From an uncultured Geobacter sp. (GTDB taxonomy: Bacteria > Desulfobacterota > Desulfuromonadia > Geobacterales > Geobacteraceae): 43,101 nt of DNA. A program made the position numbers and the translations under genes. Below, piece after piece: positions 1-7,859 of the stretch. Location of the stretch: assembly GCA_903925075.1 (NCBI GenBank), contig CAIYDQ010000199.1, positions 1 to 43,101 of the forward strand. Direction: 5' to 3'. Under the pieces are notes generated by a model, which saw only the letters and a list, made by a program, of their open reading frames with translations, made no database searches and was not told the origin of the DNA. Position 1 is the first letter of the stretch; every line of letters begins with the position of its first letter.

Positions 1-606
1 ATCGAGGCGGCCACCAACATCGTGGTGAAGGCCGCCAACCGCACCATGCTGCTCTACGTCTACTCCGCGGTGATCGTGCTCTGCTTCATCACCTTCAGAA
101 GCTGGCGGGCGGTGCTGGTCGCGGTGCTGCCGCTGATCCTCACCTCGATCCTTTGCGAGGCGCTGATGGTGGCGCTGGGGATCGGGGTCAAGGTGGCGAC
201 CCTGCCCGTGATAGCGCTCGGGGTGGGGATCGGCATCGATTACGCACTCTACCTGTTGAGCATGCAGCTTAAGTACCAGCGCGACGGCTATTCGCTGGGC
301 GAGGCCTACAAGAAGGCGGTGCAGTTTACCGGCAAGGTCGTGGGTCTGGTGGGGATCACCCTGGCGGGCGGGGTGGTGACCTGGGTGATGTCGCCCATCA
401 AGTTCCAGGCCGACATGGGGATACTTTTGACTTTCATGTTTCTGTGGAACATGTTCGGCGCGCTGATCCTGATCCCGTCGCTGTCCCATTTCCTTTTGAG
501 GAGCGTCCATGTGGACGTGGTCGAGAGCCAAGAGGAGCAGGTGGCGGTGGCGGTCGTGGAGCAGGGAGGCGAGCGGGAACATGTCGCCGGGGTTCCGGCG
601 ATCTAG
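1..606 (+). CDS. RND/MMPL-family transporter, C-terminal end (partial)
   Basis: The frame is open from base 1 and ends in TAG at 604-606, so only about 201 C-terminal residues of a longer gene are present. The fragment carries four or five hydrophobic helices and the motif GIGIDYALYLLS, in which an Asp follows a Gly-rich stretch inside a helix, as in the second transmembrane half of RND/MMPL permeases. The last 30 residues are polar and Glu-rich, as expected for a cytoplasmic tail. The substrate cannot be read from this end; proton-driven export of lipids or hydrophobic compounds is the usual family role. A terminator hairpin lies about 65 bases downstream. Confidence 0.85.
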   Translation: MEAATNIVVKAANRTMLLYVYSAVIVLCFITFRSWRAVLVAVLPLILTSILCEALMVALGIGVKVATLPVIALGVGIGIDYALYLLSMQLKYQRDGYSLGEAYKKAVQFTGKVVGLVGITLAGGVVTWVMSPIKFQADMGILLTFMFLWNMFGALILIPSLSHFLLRSVHVDVVESQEEQVAVAVVEQGGEREHVAGVPAI

Positions 607-664
607 GCAGGGGCGACGGCACCGGCTCACCCCCTCTTTGCAGCGCGGGACGGGCCGGCAAAAA

Positions 665-732
665 GGTAAAAGAAAAGGCCCTCCGGCGTGCGAGGGCCTT
701 TTCTACCATGGGATGGGCTACCGGATTTAACC
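665..732. terminator. Terminator element, copy A
   Basis: The stem AAAAGGCCCTC (673-683) pairs perfectly with GAGGGCCTTTT (692-702) around an 8-base loop, with T-rich sequence on both sides. It can stop the + strand transporter and the - strand pal gene. A second small hairpin on the minus strand (GGTTA/TAGCC, one G-U pair) lies beside it. About 66 bases including this flank recur at 2987-3052. Confidence 0.8.
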
Positions 733-763
733 GATAAACTCCGCTCTTAGCTGTTTACTGCTT

Positions 764-1372
764 TTACTTGACGATGATGAATTCGTCCCGTCTGTTTTTC
801 GCCCAGGCGGCCTCGTCGTGCCCGGGATCGGCAGGCTTTTCCTTGCCGTAGCTCAGGGTGGTGAGCCGCTCAGCCGCGACCCCGAGTGACTTCAGGTACT
901 GTACGGCAGCCATGGCGCGTCGCTCCCCAATGGCCAGGTTGTATTCGTCGGAGCCTCGCTCGTCGCAGTGCCCTTCGACGCGAATCTTGACCCCGGGGTT
1001 GCGTGTTATCACTGCGGCGTTGGCGGTGATCGTGCTTCGCGCCGATTGACTCAAGGCTGCGGAATCGAAGTCGAAGTAAATTTTTTCCAGTTGACGCTGG
1101 GTATCGGCCGCGATCTTTGCGGGGTCGCTGCTTTTTGCCGCTATAGTTTGTTCCCGCACTGAAGCCGGTGCCGCGCCCGCCGGATTGACCGGCGACTTTT
1201 CGGGAGTCAGCGGCGGTTTGGCAGCTGTCGTTGTCGACTCTGCCTGTTTGGCCGACGACAGCGCCGAGGCCATGGGTTCGTCCTTATGGACCAGTTCTTG
1301 TTTGGCGCAGCCGGTATAGGTGAGCATTGCGAGAAATAATATGGGCGTGAGCGACGTTACGCTGATCTTCAT
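764..1372 (-). CDS. pal: Peptidoglycan-associated lipoprotein (Pal/OmpA family)
   Basis: This 202-residue protein starts with a lipoprotein signal peptide; the lipobox TYTGC puts the lipidated Cys at residue 22. A Ser/Thr/Ala/Pro-rich linker follows, then a C-terminal OmpA-like domain from about residue 93 (IYFDFDSAAL, then VEGHCDERGSDEYNLAIGERRA), which binds diaminopimelate in peptidoglycan. Pal normally anchors the outer membrane to the wall with Tol proteins, but no tol genes are adjacent here. An AAGGA ribosome site lies about 9 bases before the ATG. The linker is longer than in E. coli Pal, so a stand-alone Pal-like lipoprotein is possible. Confidence 0.9.
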   Translation of the reverse strand: MKISVTSLTPILFLAMLTYTGCAKQELVHKDEPMASALSSAKQAESTTTAAKPPLTPEKSPVNPAGAAPASVREQTIAAKSSDPAKIAADTQRQLEKIYFDFDSAALSQSARSTITANAAVITRNPGVKIRVEGHCDERGSDEYNLAIGERRAMAAVQYLKSLGVAAERLTTLSYGKEKPADPGHDEAAWAKNRRDEFIIVK

Positions 1373-1480
1373 GGTTTGTTTTCCTTGTAGAAATAGGGAT
1401 CAATACGCACTACTCCACGCAGTGACGGCAAGGGCGCTGTACCGGATGAAGGTGCATTGTTTCAGTTGTGAGTGAATTGG

Positions 1481-1810
1481 CTAGCCGAGTGTTGCGGGAG
1501 GAGAACGGCCGGAGTTGGGGAAAAAAAGCGGGGAAGCGTACAGTGGCGATACAGCCCGGAATTCGGAGCGAAACGAGATGGGATTGCTGAATATATAAGG
1601 ATTCGCCACCACGGCGACGAACTGCCCGCAATGCTTGAGTTGGTCGGAGACGTTCTTGTGATGATTTTCGAGGACGATGCGATTGGTCGGCTTGGGTCGG
1701 TGGGGGCGCGAGATGTCCGGAACGCGCACCCCTGCGAACAGGAGGCCCAGGGCGACCAGGAGAATTATCAGGGACTGCGGACGGAAACGGCTGGGGTGGA
1801 GACTGATCAT
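1481..1810 (-). CDS. Hypothetical membrane-anchored protein
   Basis: This 109-residue frame has a convincing N-terminal hydrophobic segment (about residues 13-28, LIILLVALGLLFAGVR) followed by a basic, His-rich stretch and a Pro/Ser-rich tail. Codon third positions are G/C-rich in the first 60 codons, as in neighbouring genes, which supports coding on this strand. It lies between the barrel gene and pal in the same direction. The ribosome site is weak (GAGAG) and no family is recognised. An opposing frame covers the same DNA, so the call is moderate. Confidence 0.5.
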   Translation of the reverse strand: MISLHPSRFRPQSLIILLVALGLLFAGVRVPDISRPHRPKPTNRIVLENHHKNVSDQLKHCGQFVAVVANPYIFSNPISFRSEFRAVSPLYASPLFFPNSGRSPPATLG

Positions 1811-1911
1811 AGGCTCTCGGAACTTATTCGACGCCGATTAATAACACAAACCGCTGTAAAAAGTAAATGGCCCAAGTTGGTGCTCGGATAAAGCCGGCGC
1901 GATCCTTCGGA

Positions 1912-2895
1912 TTAAAACAAATAGCCGATCCCGCCCAGGATGATGTCGGTGTCCCGCTGATAGCGGGTGATGACCCGGTTCCAAGAGCCGCGCACCGCCC
2001 AGTTGCCGGCAAAACGGTAACTGCAGGTGAGGGTTGCTATCCCGGAGATGAACCTGTTGGTGCCCGTGTCGATGAACGGGTTTTCGTAATGGCCTATGTC
2101 GATGTAGGCGCCCGCTCCGGCGCCGATGGATAGCTCTTCGAGCAGTTGTTGCACAGCCCACAACTCGGTGATCACGCCGTCGCGCCTGACCAGGCGGTTG
2201 TCCCCCTCGTAGAGCCCCGCCGCCGTCCAGTCCACGTGTCTCCAGAGATGCCGCCGATACTCAAGGCTGGCGGCTACCGAATGCGGGGAGTTGAAGCTGT
2301 TGACGATGGTCTGTCCCAAAAAGAGCGTGATCTCGTTGTTCCGGTCTCCGACCGCGCCCGGAGGGGCAGGCGCGGCTGCAGGCGGGTCGAACCGGTACCC
2401 GATGCCCGCCAAGATCGTCGCCGAATCGAAGCCATCCGACCACTTAACCCAGTTGCCGCGCAACTCCAAAAGCAGTTTGTTCTCCAGTTGCCAACTGGCG
2501 TCCACGCTCAGCATCGGCCTCCAGCCGTGATGGTTTGTGAAGCCGTCGGCCGAGGAGTCGCTGGTGGTATCGAGAAAAAAGTAGGGACCTACTCCCGCGG
2601 CCAGCATCAGCCGGTTGTCGAGCAATTTGCTGTCCGCCCAAAGCTGCGCTGTGTAGCCGTCGCGGTGGTGCTGCTTGATGTGGCCTTCGTTCAGATAGGA
2701 GAAGCCTGCCGAAAGGTGCTTCAGGAGATCCTGCCGGTACTCCAACTGCCACGAATAGGAGGTTGCGGCTGGTCTGGAAGTTAAGGTCTCTCCGCCCAGA
2801 ATGGAGATGTCCGAAGCCCGGGCGGGGGACGCCGCGGCGGCGATGATGAGCGCCGCTACGGCGAAATTGCAGATTGCATGCATGATCGATTTCAT
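1912..2895 (-). CDS. Outer-membrane beta-barrel protein with internal duplication
   Basis: The start chosen is the ATG at 2895, preceded by AAGG at 7 bases; upstream codons would run through the terminator element at 2987-3052. The 327-residue product has a signal peptide (cleavage near SPARA-SD) and amphipathic alternating strands, and ends in GIGYLF, a terminal Phe typical of outer-membrane barrels. Two halves of about 130 residues align with each other: each has a tyrosine-rich LEYR(Q/R) strand, an RDG(V/Y) turn, an (A/G)AG(A/V)G(A/P)Y strand, a W-containing strand and a closing (A/L)GIGY(R/L)F. They are joined by a Pro/Ala linker. The family is unknown; a PagL-like acyl hydrolase was considered but no catalytic motif was found. 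Confidence 0.8.
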   Translation of the reverse strand: MKSIMHAICNFAVAALIIAAAASPARASDISILGGETLTSRPAATSYSWQLEYRQDLLKHLSAGFSYLNEGHIKQHHRDGYTAQLWADSKLLDNRLMLAAGVGPYFFLDTTSDSSADGFTNHHGWRPMLSVDASWQLENKLLLELRGNWVKWSDGFDSATILAGIGYRFDPPAAAPAPPGAVGDRNNEITLFLGQTIVNSFNSPHSVAASLEYRRHLWRHVDWTAAGLYEGDNRLVRRDGVITELWAVQQLLEELSIGAGAGAYIDIGHYENPFIDTGTNRFISGIATLTCSYRFAGNWAVRGSWNRVITRYQRDTDIILGGIGYLF

Positions 2896-2986
2896 GGGTT
2901 TGCCTTGGAATGCTGGTTCTCGGGTAAAGACCCGGCCGGACCGGGAGCCCTGCGTCGAGCGAGGCAGCAAAAAAATCTGCTGCAGG

Positions 2987-3052
2987 GTAAAGAAAAGGCC
3001 CTCCGGCATGCGAGGGCCTTTTCTTCGATGGGACGGGCTACCGGATTTAGCC
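2987..3052. terminator. Terminator element, copy B
   Basis: This copy is nearly identical to 665-732. The stem AAAAGGCCCTC/GAGGGCCTTTT is unchanged and is followed on the minus strand by TTTTCTTT, so it should terminate the superoxide dismutase message before the barrel gene. The adjacent small hairpin is GGCTA/TAGCC here and GGTTA/TAGCC in copy A, so pairing is kept. Confidence 0.8.
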
Positions 3053-3100
3053 ATTCATCTCAGCACTCACTTGTTCGCTGCTCGGCCGGTTGGCCGTTGG

Positions 3101-3685
3101 TCAAGACTTCATGCGTTGCTCGGCGGCGCTCCAGTTGATGTTCTGGAAGAAGGCGCTGATGTAATCGGCTCTTTTCAGCCCATAGTCGGTGATGAAGGCA
3201 TGTTCGAAGACGTCCATCACCAAGATCGGGACGCAGCAGGCCGGGTGGCCGACATCGTGTTCGTTGACCCAGACGTTGAGCAACTGGCCGGTGGTCAGGT
3301 CCTGGTACAGGATGGCCCAGCCGATGCCGCGCATGGCGCCGGTAGCCTTGAAATCCTGCGCCCACTCCTCATAGCTGCCGAATTCCTGGTGGATCTTCTG
3401 GGCCAGGCGGCTCTCGGGACTGATCGGCGACTTCCCTCCCAGGTTCTCGAAATAGCATTCATGCAGGCGCATGCCGTTGAACTCCCAGCCTACGCGGCGT
3501 TTCAGTTCGGCGAATTCGGGAGTGGCGCCTTTGCCGTCTTTGCGCAACCTGTTCAGGGTGTCGGTCAGGGTATTGGTGTTGTTGACGTACCCCTGATATA
3601 AGGTGAAATGGTTCTTGAGCAGGGTTTCGCTGAAGCCGGACATGCCCATCAGTTTCGTGTAATCCTTGATCTCGAACGCCGTCAT
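3101..3685 (-). CDS. sod: Fe/Mn superoxide dismutase
   Basis: The 194-residue protein has the full Fe/Mn-SOD layout: N-terminal helical part with NHFTLYQGYV, then LHECYFENLGG, then MDVFEHAF. The predicted metal ligands are His26, His75, Asp158 and His162. It converts superoxide to oxygen and peroxide, probably in the cytoplasm since no signal peptide is seen. The usual DVWEHAY signature reads DVFEHAF, with Phe replacing the conserved Trp, and a Cys-Cys pair precedes it. Metal preference cannot be decided from sequence. The ribosome site AAGGAG lies 8-9 bases before ATG, and a strong promoter and 5' UTR hairpin lie upstream. Confidence 0.93.
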   Translation of the reverse strand: MTAFEIKDYTKLMGMSGFSETLLKNHFTLYQGYVNNTNTLTDTLNRLRKDGKGATPEFAELKRRVGWEFNGMRLHECYFENLGGKSPISPESRLAQKIHQEFGSYEEWAQDFKATGAMRGIGWAILYQDLTTGQLLNVWVNEHDVGHPACCVPILVMDVFEHAFITDYGLKRADYISAFFQNINWSAAEQRMKS

Positions 3686-3712
3686 AAATTTCTCTCCTTA
3701 TTTTTTTGGTAG

Positions 3713-3731
3713 GGAGACCGATCGGATCTCC
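3713..3731 (-). promoter_or_regulatory. Hairpin in the sod 5' leader
   Basis: GGAGA (3713-3717) pairs with TCTCC (3727-3731) around CCGATCGGA, itself partly palindromic. It sits about 30 bases upstream of the sod start codon, within the leader implied by the promoter at 3786-3813. It could stabilise the message or affect translation; no U-tract follows, so it is not an intrinsic terminator. Confidence 0.4.
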
Positions 3732-3785
3732 GTTAAATGACAGGCTTTTTCCCCGCTTGTTCTCCTCAGATCAATTCCACGACCT

Positions 3786-3813
3786 ATTTTACACGCACTC
3801 TTATTAGTGTCAA
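3786..3813 (-). promoter_or_regulatory. Sigma-70 type promoter for sod
   Basis: Read on the minus strand, TTGACA (3808-3813) is followed by a 16-base spacer and TAAAAT (3786-3791). This is close to consensus and gives a leader of roughly 95 bases before the sod ATG. Confidence 0.7.
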
Positions 3814-4007
3814 ATTGCCGGTGCGATAATTAATGACGACCCTCTTCGCCTCTAATCCGCGCCTACGGTGTGAGCAAGTCGAAGGGTCGGGATTTCAGCC
3901 AAAACTGGAGCGAATAGCTGAGAGGATGGCGAGTCGGAGCGGGAGTGCGGGAGTGCGGGAAATGGGGGAGGAGGCTGCCGGAGATTTTGCGATTGCGGAT
4001 TGAAGTC

Positions 4008-4028
4008 GGGCGAATACAAGATTCGCCC
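4008..4028. repeat. GGGCGAAT-ACAAG-ATTCGCCC intergenic hairpin
   Basis: Perfect 8-base inverted repeat with a 5-base loop, followed by CTACGG and later a second GGGGGCGAAC. This resembles a short dispersed intergenic palindrome seen in many bacterial genomes, often mis-annotated as coding. Only one copy was noticed in this window. Confidence 0.5.
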
Positions 4029-4071
4029 CTACGGAGTGCCAGGTGTGGGGGCGAACCTCGTGTCGGTCAGT

Positions 4072-4977
4072 TTAGAAGTTGCATTGCACGCTCACCCCGG
4101 TCATCTCCTTGCCTACTTGCGGCAGTATGGTGAGACGCGTCGCCAGCCCTTTTTTGTCTTCGGTATGGTAGCTAAGCACGGCTTTGCTGACGAAATAGCC
4201 GAGCGCTGCGCCGAAGAAGGCGTCCGAGCTCCAATGCGCATTACTGTAAATGCGCGACAAGCCGGTGAGGGTGGCCAGGCCGTAGGCAATGGGCGGGACG
4301 TACGGGTTGTCTTTGTACTGGTCTGCAAACACGGTGGCGATGGAAAATGCCGACGAGGTGTGACCCGAGGCAAAGGAAAGGTTCTTCAGGCTGAATTTGG
4401 GGCCGCCCCAGGTGGTGGGCGAGTCGCCGGTGTTAGGGCGATGACGCTGGGCGAGCATTTTCAGTCCGTCGGTCAGTACCCCCGAAATGGCGAAACTCTC
4501 CAGCGCCAGCAGCGATGTCCTGCGCGCCTTCGGGTCGTCGGCCAAATAGCCGTAAAGGTAAAAGGCTCCGACCGGCGGCAGGGTGTAGAACGGATTGCCC
4601 AGGTCGTTTCCCAGCAGCGCGAATTTGGAAGCGACCGGACTCTGATGGCTTTGGGCGAAGTTTTTCACCTGCTTGTCTACCAGGAGCAGGCTGGAGGTGA
4701 TGCCGATTACCACGCCGACCTTGAGCCAGTCTCGCGACTCCCAGTGCAGCGGCGCGACAAAGAGTTTGCCGGTGTCGACGAAATAGCCCTTCAGGTACGT
4801 GAGGTTGACGCTGTCCACGTCGGAAGAGACGGCGTCTGCCGATTTCTGATCCTGAGCGGGAGTGGCCGCTTGGTCTGTTGCCGCTGTTGGTGTGAGAGGA
4901 GCCGCTGATGCTGCGAATGCCGGAAAACTGAGGAGGGTGGTGCCAAGGAATACCGCTGCCGCCAGTTTTCCTAGCAT
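4072..4977 (-). CDS. PAP2-family phosphatase, exported
   Basis: The start chosen is the ATG at 4977, which puts a normal signal peptide at the N-terminus (MLGKLAAAVFLG to AFAAS). An in-frame ATG at 5052 would add 25 charged residues and has no ribosome site. The 301-residue form carries the three PAP2 phosphatase motifs: KMLAQRHRP (Lys173, Arg180), FASGHTS (His206) and SRIYSNAHWSSD (Arg242, His248, Asp252). Several hydrophobic helices surround them. Family members dephosphorylate lipid phosphates such as phosphatidate or undecaprenyl pyrophosphate at the periplasmic face; the substrate here is unknown. It ends in VQCNF. Confidence 0.87.
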   Translation of the reverse strand: MLGKLAAAVFLGTTLLSFPAFAASAAPLTPTAATDQAATPAQDQKSADAVSSDVDSVNLTYLKGYFVDTGKLFVAPLHWESRDWLKVGVVIGITSSLLLVDKQVKNFAQSHQSPVASKFALLGNDLGNPFYTLPPVGAFYLYGYLADDPKARRTSLLALESFAISGVLTDGLKMLAQRHRPNTGDSPTTWGGPKFSLKNLSFASGHTSSAFSIATVFADQYKDNPYVPPIAYGLATLTGLSRIYSNAHWSSDAFFGAALGYFVSKAVLSYHTEDKKGLATRLTILPQVGKEMTGVSVQCNF

Positions 4978-5274
4978 GCGAAAACGCTCGGTTTGCACAT
5001 CTTCATGGTTGTCTTTTCCTATATCAAGCCGCCTTTGGGATTTGAATTCCATCAGTATGATAATCTTTCGGTTCTATAAAAAACAACAATAAAACAGTTA
5101 TTTATAACTAATCACGTCAATTAGTACTTTATTGATTGTTGCAGATAACTTTTTGGCGGTCCGGCCGCAGTCCGAGGTGATTTGCTGAGAATAATTAGTA
5201 TGACTCAATATGTTGTTGGTCATTTTGCGGACCGTATGCTAGTATCCGAGTTATTTCAGCCAAGGAGGGTGATT

Positions 5275-5556
5275 ATGGATCATTACGTCGAGGTCTTCGC
5301 CATGTTGCCGTTTGTCGTGGTCATGTTCCAGTTTTACTCGTGGATCGTCTCTCTGACGGGACTCGACCGGCAGAAGCACTGCAGGGCGCTGGGCATCACC
5401 TACATCACCTTGGGAACCGTCGCTTTTGTCTTTCGCACGTCGCCTTCCGCCGTGGTCGGCTTTATTCTGGTCATGCTCGGGCTGCGTTTGCTGGAGCAGG
5501 GTCTCGTCTGGACTCGGAAGAGCTTTTTGATTGACCAGTCGTACAAGGACCGCTAG
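5275..5556 (+). CDS. Small inner-membrane protein of unknown function
   Basis: The ATG at 5275 follows a near-perfect ribosome site (AAGGAGGGTGATT), which decides it over the ATG at 5182. The 93-residue product has three hydrophobic stretches (about residues 6-27, 37-53 and 58-76) and a basic C-terminus (WTRKSFLIDQSYKDR). No family is recognised. It is divergent from the PAP2 gene across an AT-rich region with two palindromes. Confidence 0.7.
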   Translation: MDHYVEVFAMLPFVVVMFQFYSWIVSLTGLDRQKHCRALGITYITLGTVAFVFRTSPSAVVGFILVMLGLRLLEQGLVWTRKSFLIDQSYKDR

Positions 5557-5804
5557 ACTGCCGCAGCTGACACCAATGGCGTGCCTCTCCTCGTTTGGGC
5601 TTTCTGCCCGAGGCTGCCCGCCGACATTGGAAAACCCGCCGCTGGGTCATTTTTCCTGCACAATTGAAGATTAGTATGCGCCTTGATCCGCAGAGGCGCT
5701 TTTACCGGAGCTGCCGGGGCGCTTCTGGGCTGCCGCAAACTCGGCGCCGGTGTCCCGCTTTTCCGGCTGCCAAGCGGTAACTTCATTATCGGGGTACCAC
5801 ACAA

Positions 5805-7136
5805 GTGAAAAAAATCGCAGTTCTCGCCGTTGTCGTCGTCGTTGCCCTTTGCGCTGCAGGTTATCTGTACTTCAAGGAGCCGCCCAAGGCGCAATTCAAG
5901 ACGCTCAAGGTGGAACGCGGCTCCATCGTCTCCACCGTGTCCGCCACGGGCACCCTCAACGCCGTGGTGACCGTCCAAGTCGGCACCCAGGTTTCCGGAA
6001 CGCTCTCCAAGCTCTACGTCGATTTCAACTCCTCGGTAAAGAAGGGGCAGGCGATCGCCCAGATCGATCCCGCCCTTTTCGCCTCGGCCGTGCAGCAGTC
6101 GCGCGGCAACGCCCTCAACGCCGAGGCCAGCCTGGGCAAGGCGCGGGTCGCGCTGGCCGACGCCAAGCGCACCCTGGGCAGAAATCAGCAGCTCTTGGCC
6201 GAGGGGATCGTCTCGCAGAGCGATCTGGATGCCGCGCAGACCGCCTACGACTCGGCGGTGACCGGAGTCAAGGCCGCCGAGGCGACCGTCATGCAGATGC
6301 GCGGCGCGCTGCAACAGGCCGAGACCAACCTGGCCTACGCCACCATCAGGAGCCCGGTGGACGGCACCGTGGTGTCCCGCAACGTCGATGTGGGGCAGAC
6401 GGTGGCCGCTTCTTTCCAGACCCCGACCCTTTTCACCATCGCCCAGGACCTGACCAAGATGGAGATCGACACCAGCGTGGACGAATCCGACATCAGTCGG
6501 CTGAGGGTCGGCCAACCGGCGGCGTTCACCGTGGACGCCTACCCCGAGCAGCAGTTCATCGGCAAGGTCATCCAGATCAGGAACGCTCCGATTGTGACTC
6601 AAAACGTGGTCACCTATGTGACGGTGATCGGCGTCGACAACGGCGATATGAAGCTGAAACCGGGGATGACCGCCAACGTTTCCGTGCAGACCCAGAGAAA
6701 GGACGACGTGCTGAAGATCCCCAGTTCCGCCCTCAGGTTCAAGCCGAAAACGGGCAAGGACGACAAGGGCGCCAGGGGGGAGGGCGCCGCCAGGGAAGCG
6801 AAGGTGGGAGGCGCTGCGGCGGGGCGTCCGCAAGCGGCTACGCCTGCCAAAGACACGGCAAAAAGCGCGGCTGCGCCTGCCAAAGATGCCGCGAAAGGCG
6901 CGGCAGAGCCGCCGCTTGGCAAGGGAGGCGCGCGCAGGGGGCAGGTCCAGAAGGTCTACCTTTTGAAGGGCGATGGGACGCCGATGGGCGTCGCCGTGGT
7001 CACCGGGATCTCCGATGGCGGCTTCGTGGAACTGGTCGGCGGGGAACTCAAGGAAAAAGACGAGCTGATCGTCGAACAACTGGTCCAGGGGAAAAAGTCT
7101 GGCGGCATGGGGTCTCCCATGGGACCGAGGTTTTAG
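5805..7136 (+). CDS. macA: Periplasmic adaptor (membrane fusion) protein, MacA-like
   Basis: This 443-residue HlyD/MacA-type protein begins at GTG and has one N-terminal membrane anchor (residues 3-20). A lipoyl half-motif (VQVGTQVSGTLSKLYVDFNS), an alpha-helical hairpin with coiled-coil character (about 90-170), the second lipoyl half (IRSPVDGTVVSRNVDVGQTV) and a beta-barrel domain follow. It should bridge the inner-membrane ABC exporter and the TolC-like channel encoded downstream. About residues 308-380 form an Ala/Lys/Gly-rich insert not usual in MacA, containing a 33-base (11-residue) tandem repeat. The stop codon abuts the ATG of the ATPase gene. Confidence 0.9.
   Translation: MKKIAVLAVVVVVALCAAGYLYFKEPPKAQFKTLKVERGSIVSTVSATGTLNAVVTVQVGTQVSGTLSKLYVDFNSSVKKGQAIAQIDPALFASAVQQSRGNALNAEASLGKARVALADAKRTLGRNQQLLAEGIVSQSDLDAAQTAYDSAVTGVKAAEATVMQMRGALQQAETNLAYATIRSPVDGTVVSRNVDVGQTVAASFQTPTLFTIAQDLTKMEIDTSVDESDISRLRVGQPAAFTVDAYPEQQFIGKVIQIRNAPIVTQNVVTYVTVIGVDNGDMKLKPGMTANVSVQTQRKDDVLKIPSSALRFKPKTGKDDKGARGEGAAREAKVGGAAAGRPQAATPAKDTAKSAAAPAKDAAKGAAEPPLGKGGARRGQVQKVYLLKGDGTPMGVAVVTGISDGGFVELVGGELKEKDELIVEQLVQGKKSGGMGSPMGPRF
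6834..6899 (+). repeat. 33-bp imperfect tandem repeat inside macA
   Basis: Two copies of a 33-base unit starting GCGGCT(A/G)CGCCTGCCAAAG occur at 6834 and 6867. They encode repeats of the type A(A)TPAKDTAKS and AAPAKDAAKG within the low-complexity insert of the adaptor protein. Confidence 0.7.
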
Positions 7137-7859
7137 ATGGGCGAAGTGGTTCGTCTGCAGGAGGTCGCCAAGGTCTACACCATGGGCGAGGAACGGGTCG
7201 AGGCCATGAAGGGGGTCTCCTTCACCGTTGACAGCGGCGAGTTCGTCGCCATCATGGGGGCCTCGGGAAGCGGCAAGTCCACCTGCATGAATATCCTCGG
7301 CTGTCTCGACGTCCCTTCCCGCGGCTCATACCACTTGGACGGGGTCAACGTCGGGGAACTCTCCAGCAACCAACTGGCCGAGATCCGCAACAAGAAGCTC
7401 GGCTTCGTCTTCCAGGGTTTCAACCTCCTGGCCAGGACCACCGCCCGCGAGAACGTCGAGCTGCCGCTGGTCTACGGGCAGGTGCCGGCGGCGCAGAGAC
7501 GGTCGCGAGCCATGGAGGCCCTGGAGCGGGTGGGGCTGGCCGGCCGGGAAAGCCACTACTCGAACCAACTCTCCGGCGGCCAGCAGCAGCGGGTTGCCAT
7601 CGCGCGCGCCCTGGTGAACGAGCCTTCCATCATCCTCGCCGACGAACCCACCGGCAACCTCGATTCCAAGACCACCGTGGAGATCCTCAACATCTTCCAG
7701 GAGTTGAACGCCCAGGGGATCACCATCATCATGGTCACCCACGAGCCGGAGGTGGCCGAGTTCACCGGCAGACACATCATCTTTCGCGACGGTCTGGTGC
7801 TGTCCGATACCCCGCATGCGGCCAAACCCGCCGCGGCGCCGCAGGCGGGCCAGCCATGA
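7137..7859 (+). CDS. ABC transporter ATP-binding protein (MacB/LolD type)
   Basis: This 240-residue ATPase has Walker A (GASGSGKST, about 41-49), a Q-loop (FQGFNLL), the signature [15 protein letters not shown], Walker B ([12 protein letters not shown]) and the switch His (MVTHEPE). The family energises MacB, LolCDE and FtsX-type permeases, which work by mechanotransmission rather than by translocating substrate through the membrane domain. In classical MacB the ATPase and permease are fused; here they are two genes overlapping by four bases (ATGA). A Pro/Ala-rich tail ends the protein. Confidence 0.95.
   Translation: MGEVVRLQEVAKVYTMGEERVEAMKGVSFTVDSGEFVAIMGASGSGKSTCMNILGCLDVPSRGSYHLDGVNVGELSSNQLAEIRNKKLGFVFQGFNLLARTTARENVELPLVYGQVPAAQRRSRAMEALERVGLAGRESHYSNQLSGGQQQRVAIARALVNEPSIILADEPTGNLDSKTTVEILNIFQELNAQGITIIMVTHEPEVAEFTGRHIIFRDGLVLSDTPHAAKPAAAPQAGQP

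Larger units (their letters stand above)
3686..4071. other. Gene-free region upstream of sod
   Basis: No gene is seen in these 386 bases. It holds the sod ribosome site, a hairpin, the sod promoter, an imperfect inverted repeat (CGACCCTCTTCG near 3837 with CGAAGGGTCG near 3880), a short direct repeat (GGGAGTGC twice, near 3940-3956) and a GGGCGAAT hairpin at 4008-4028. Confidence 0.6.

Noticed and set aside
2896-3054. N-terminal extension of the outer-membrane barrel protein
   Set aside because: It would cross the terminator element, and the ATG at 2895 gives a normal signal peptide with a ribosome site.
4000-4908. A 302-codon plus-strand frame starting in the GGGCGAAT repeat
   Set aside because: It begins in an intergenic palindrome and runs antisense to the PAP2 gene, whose catalytic motifs are intact.
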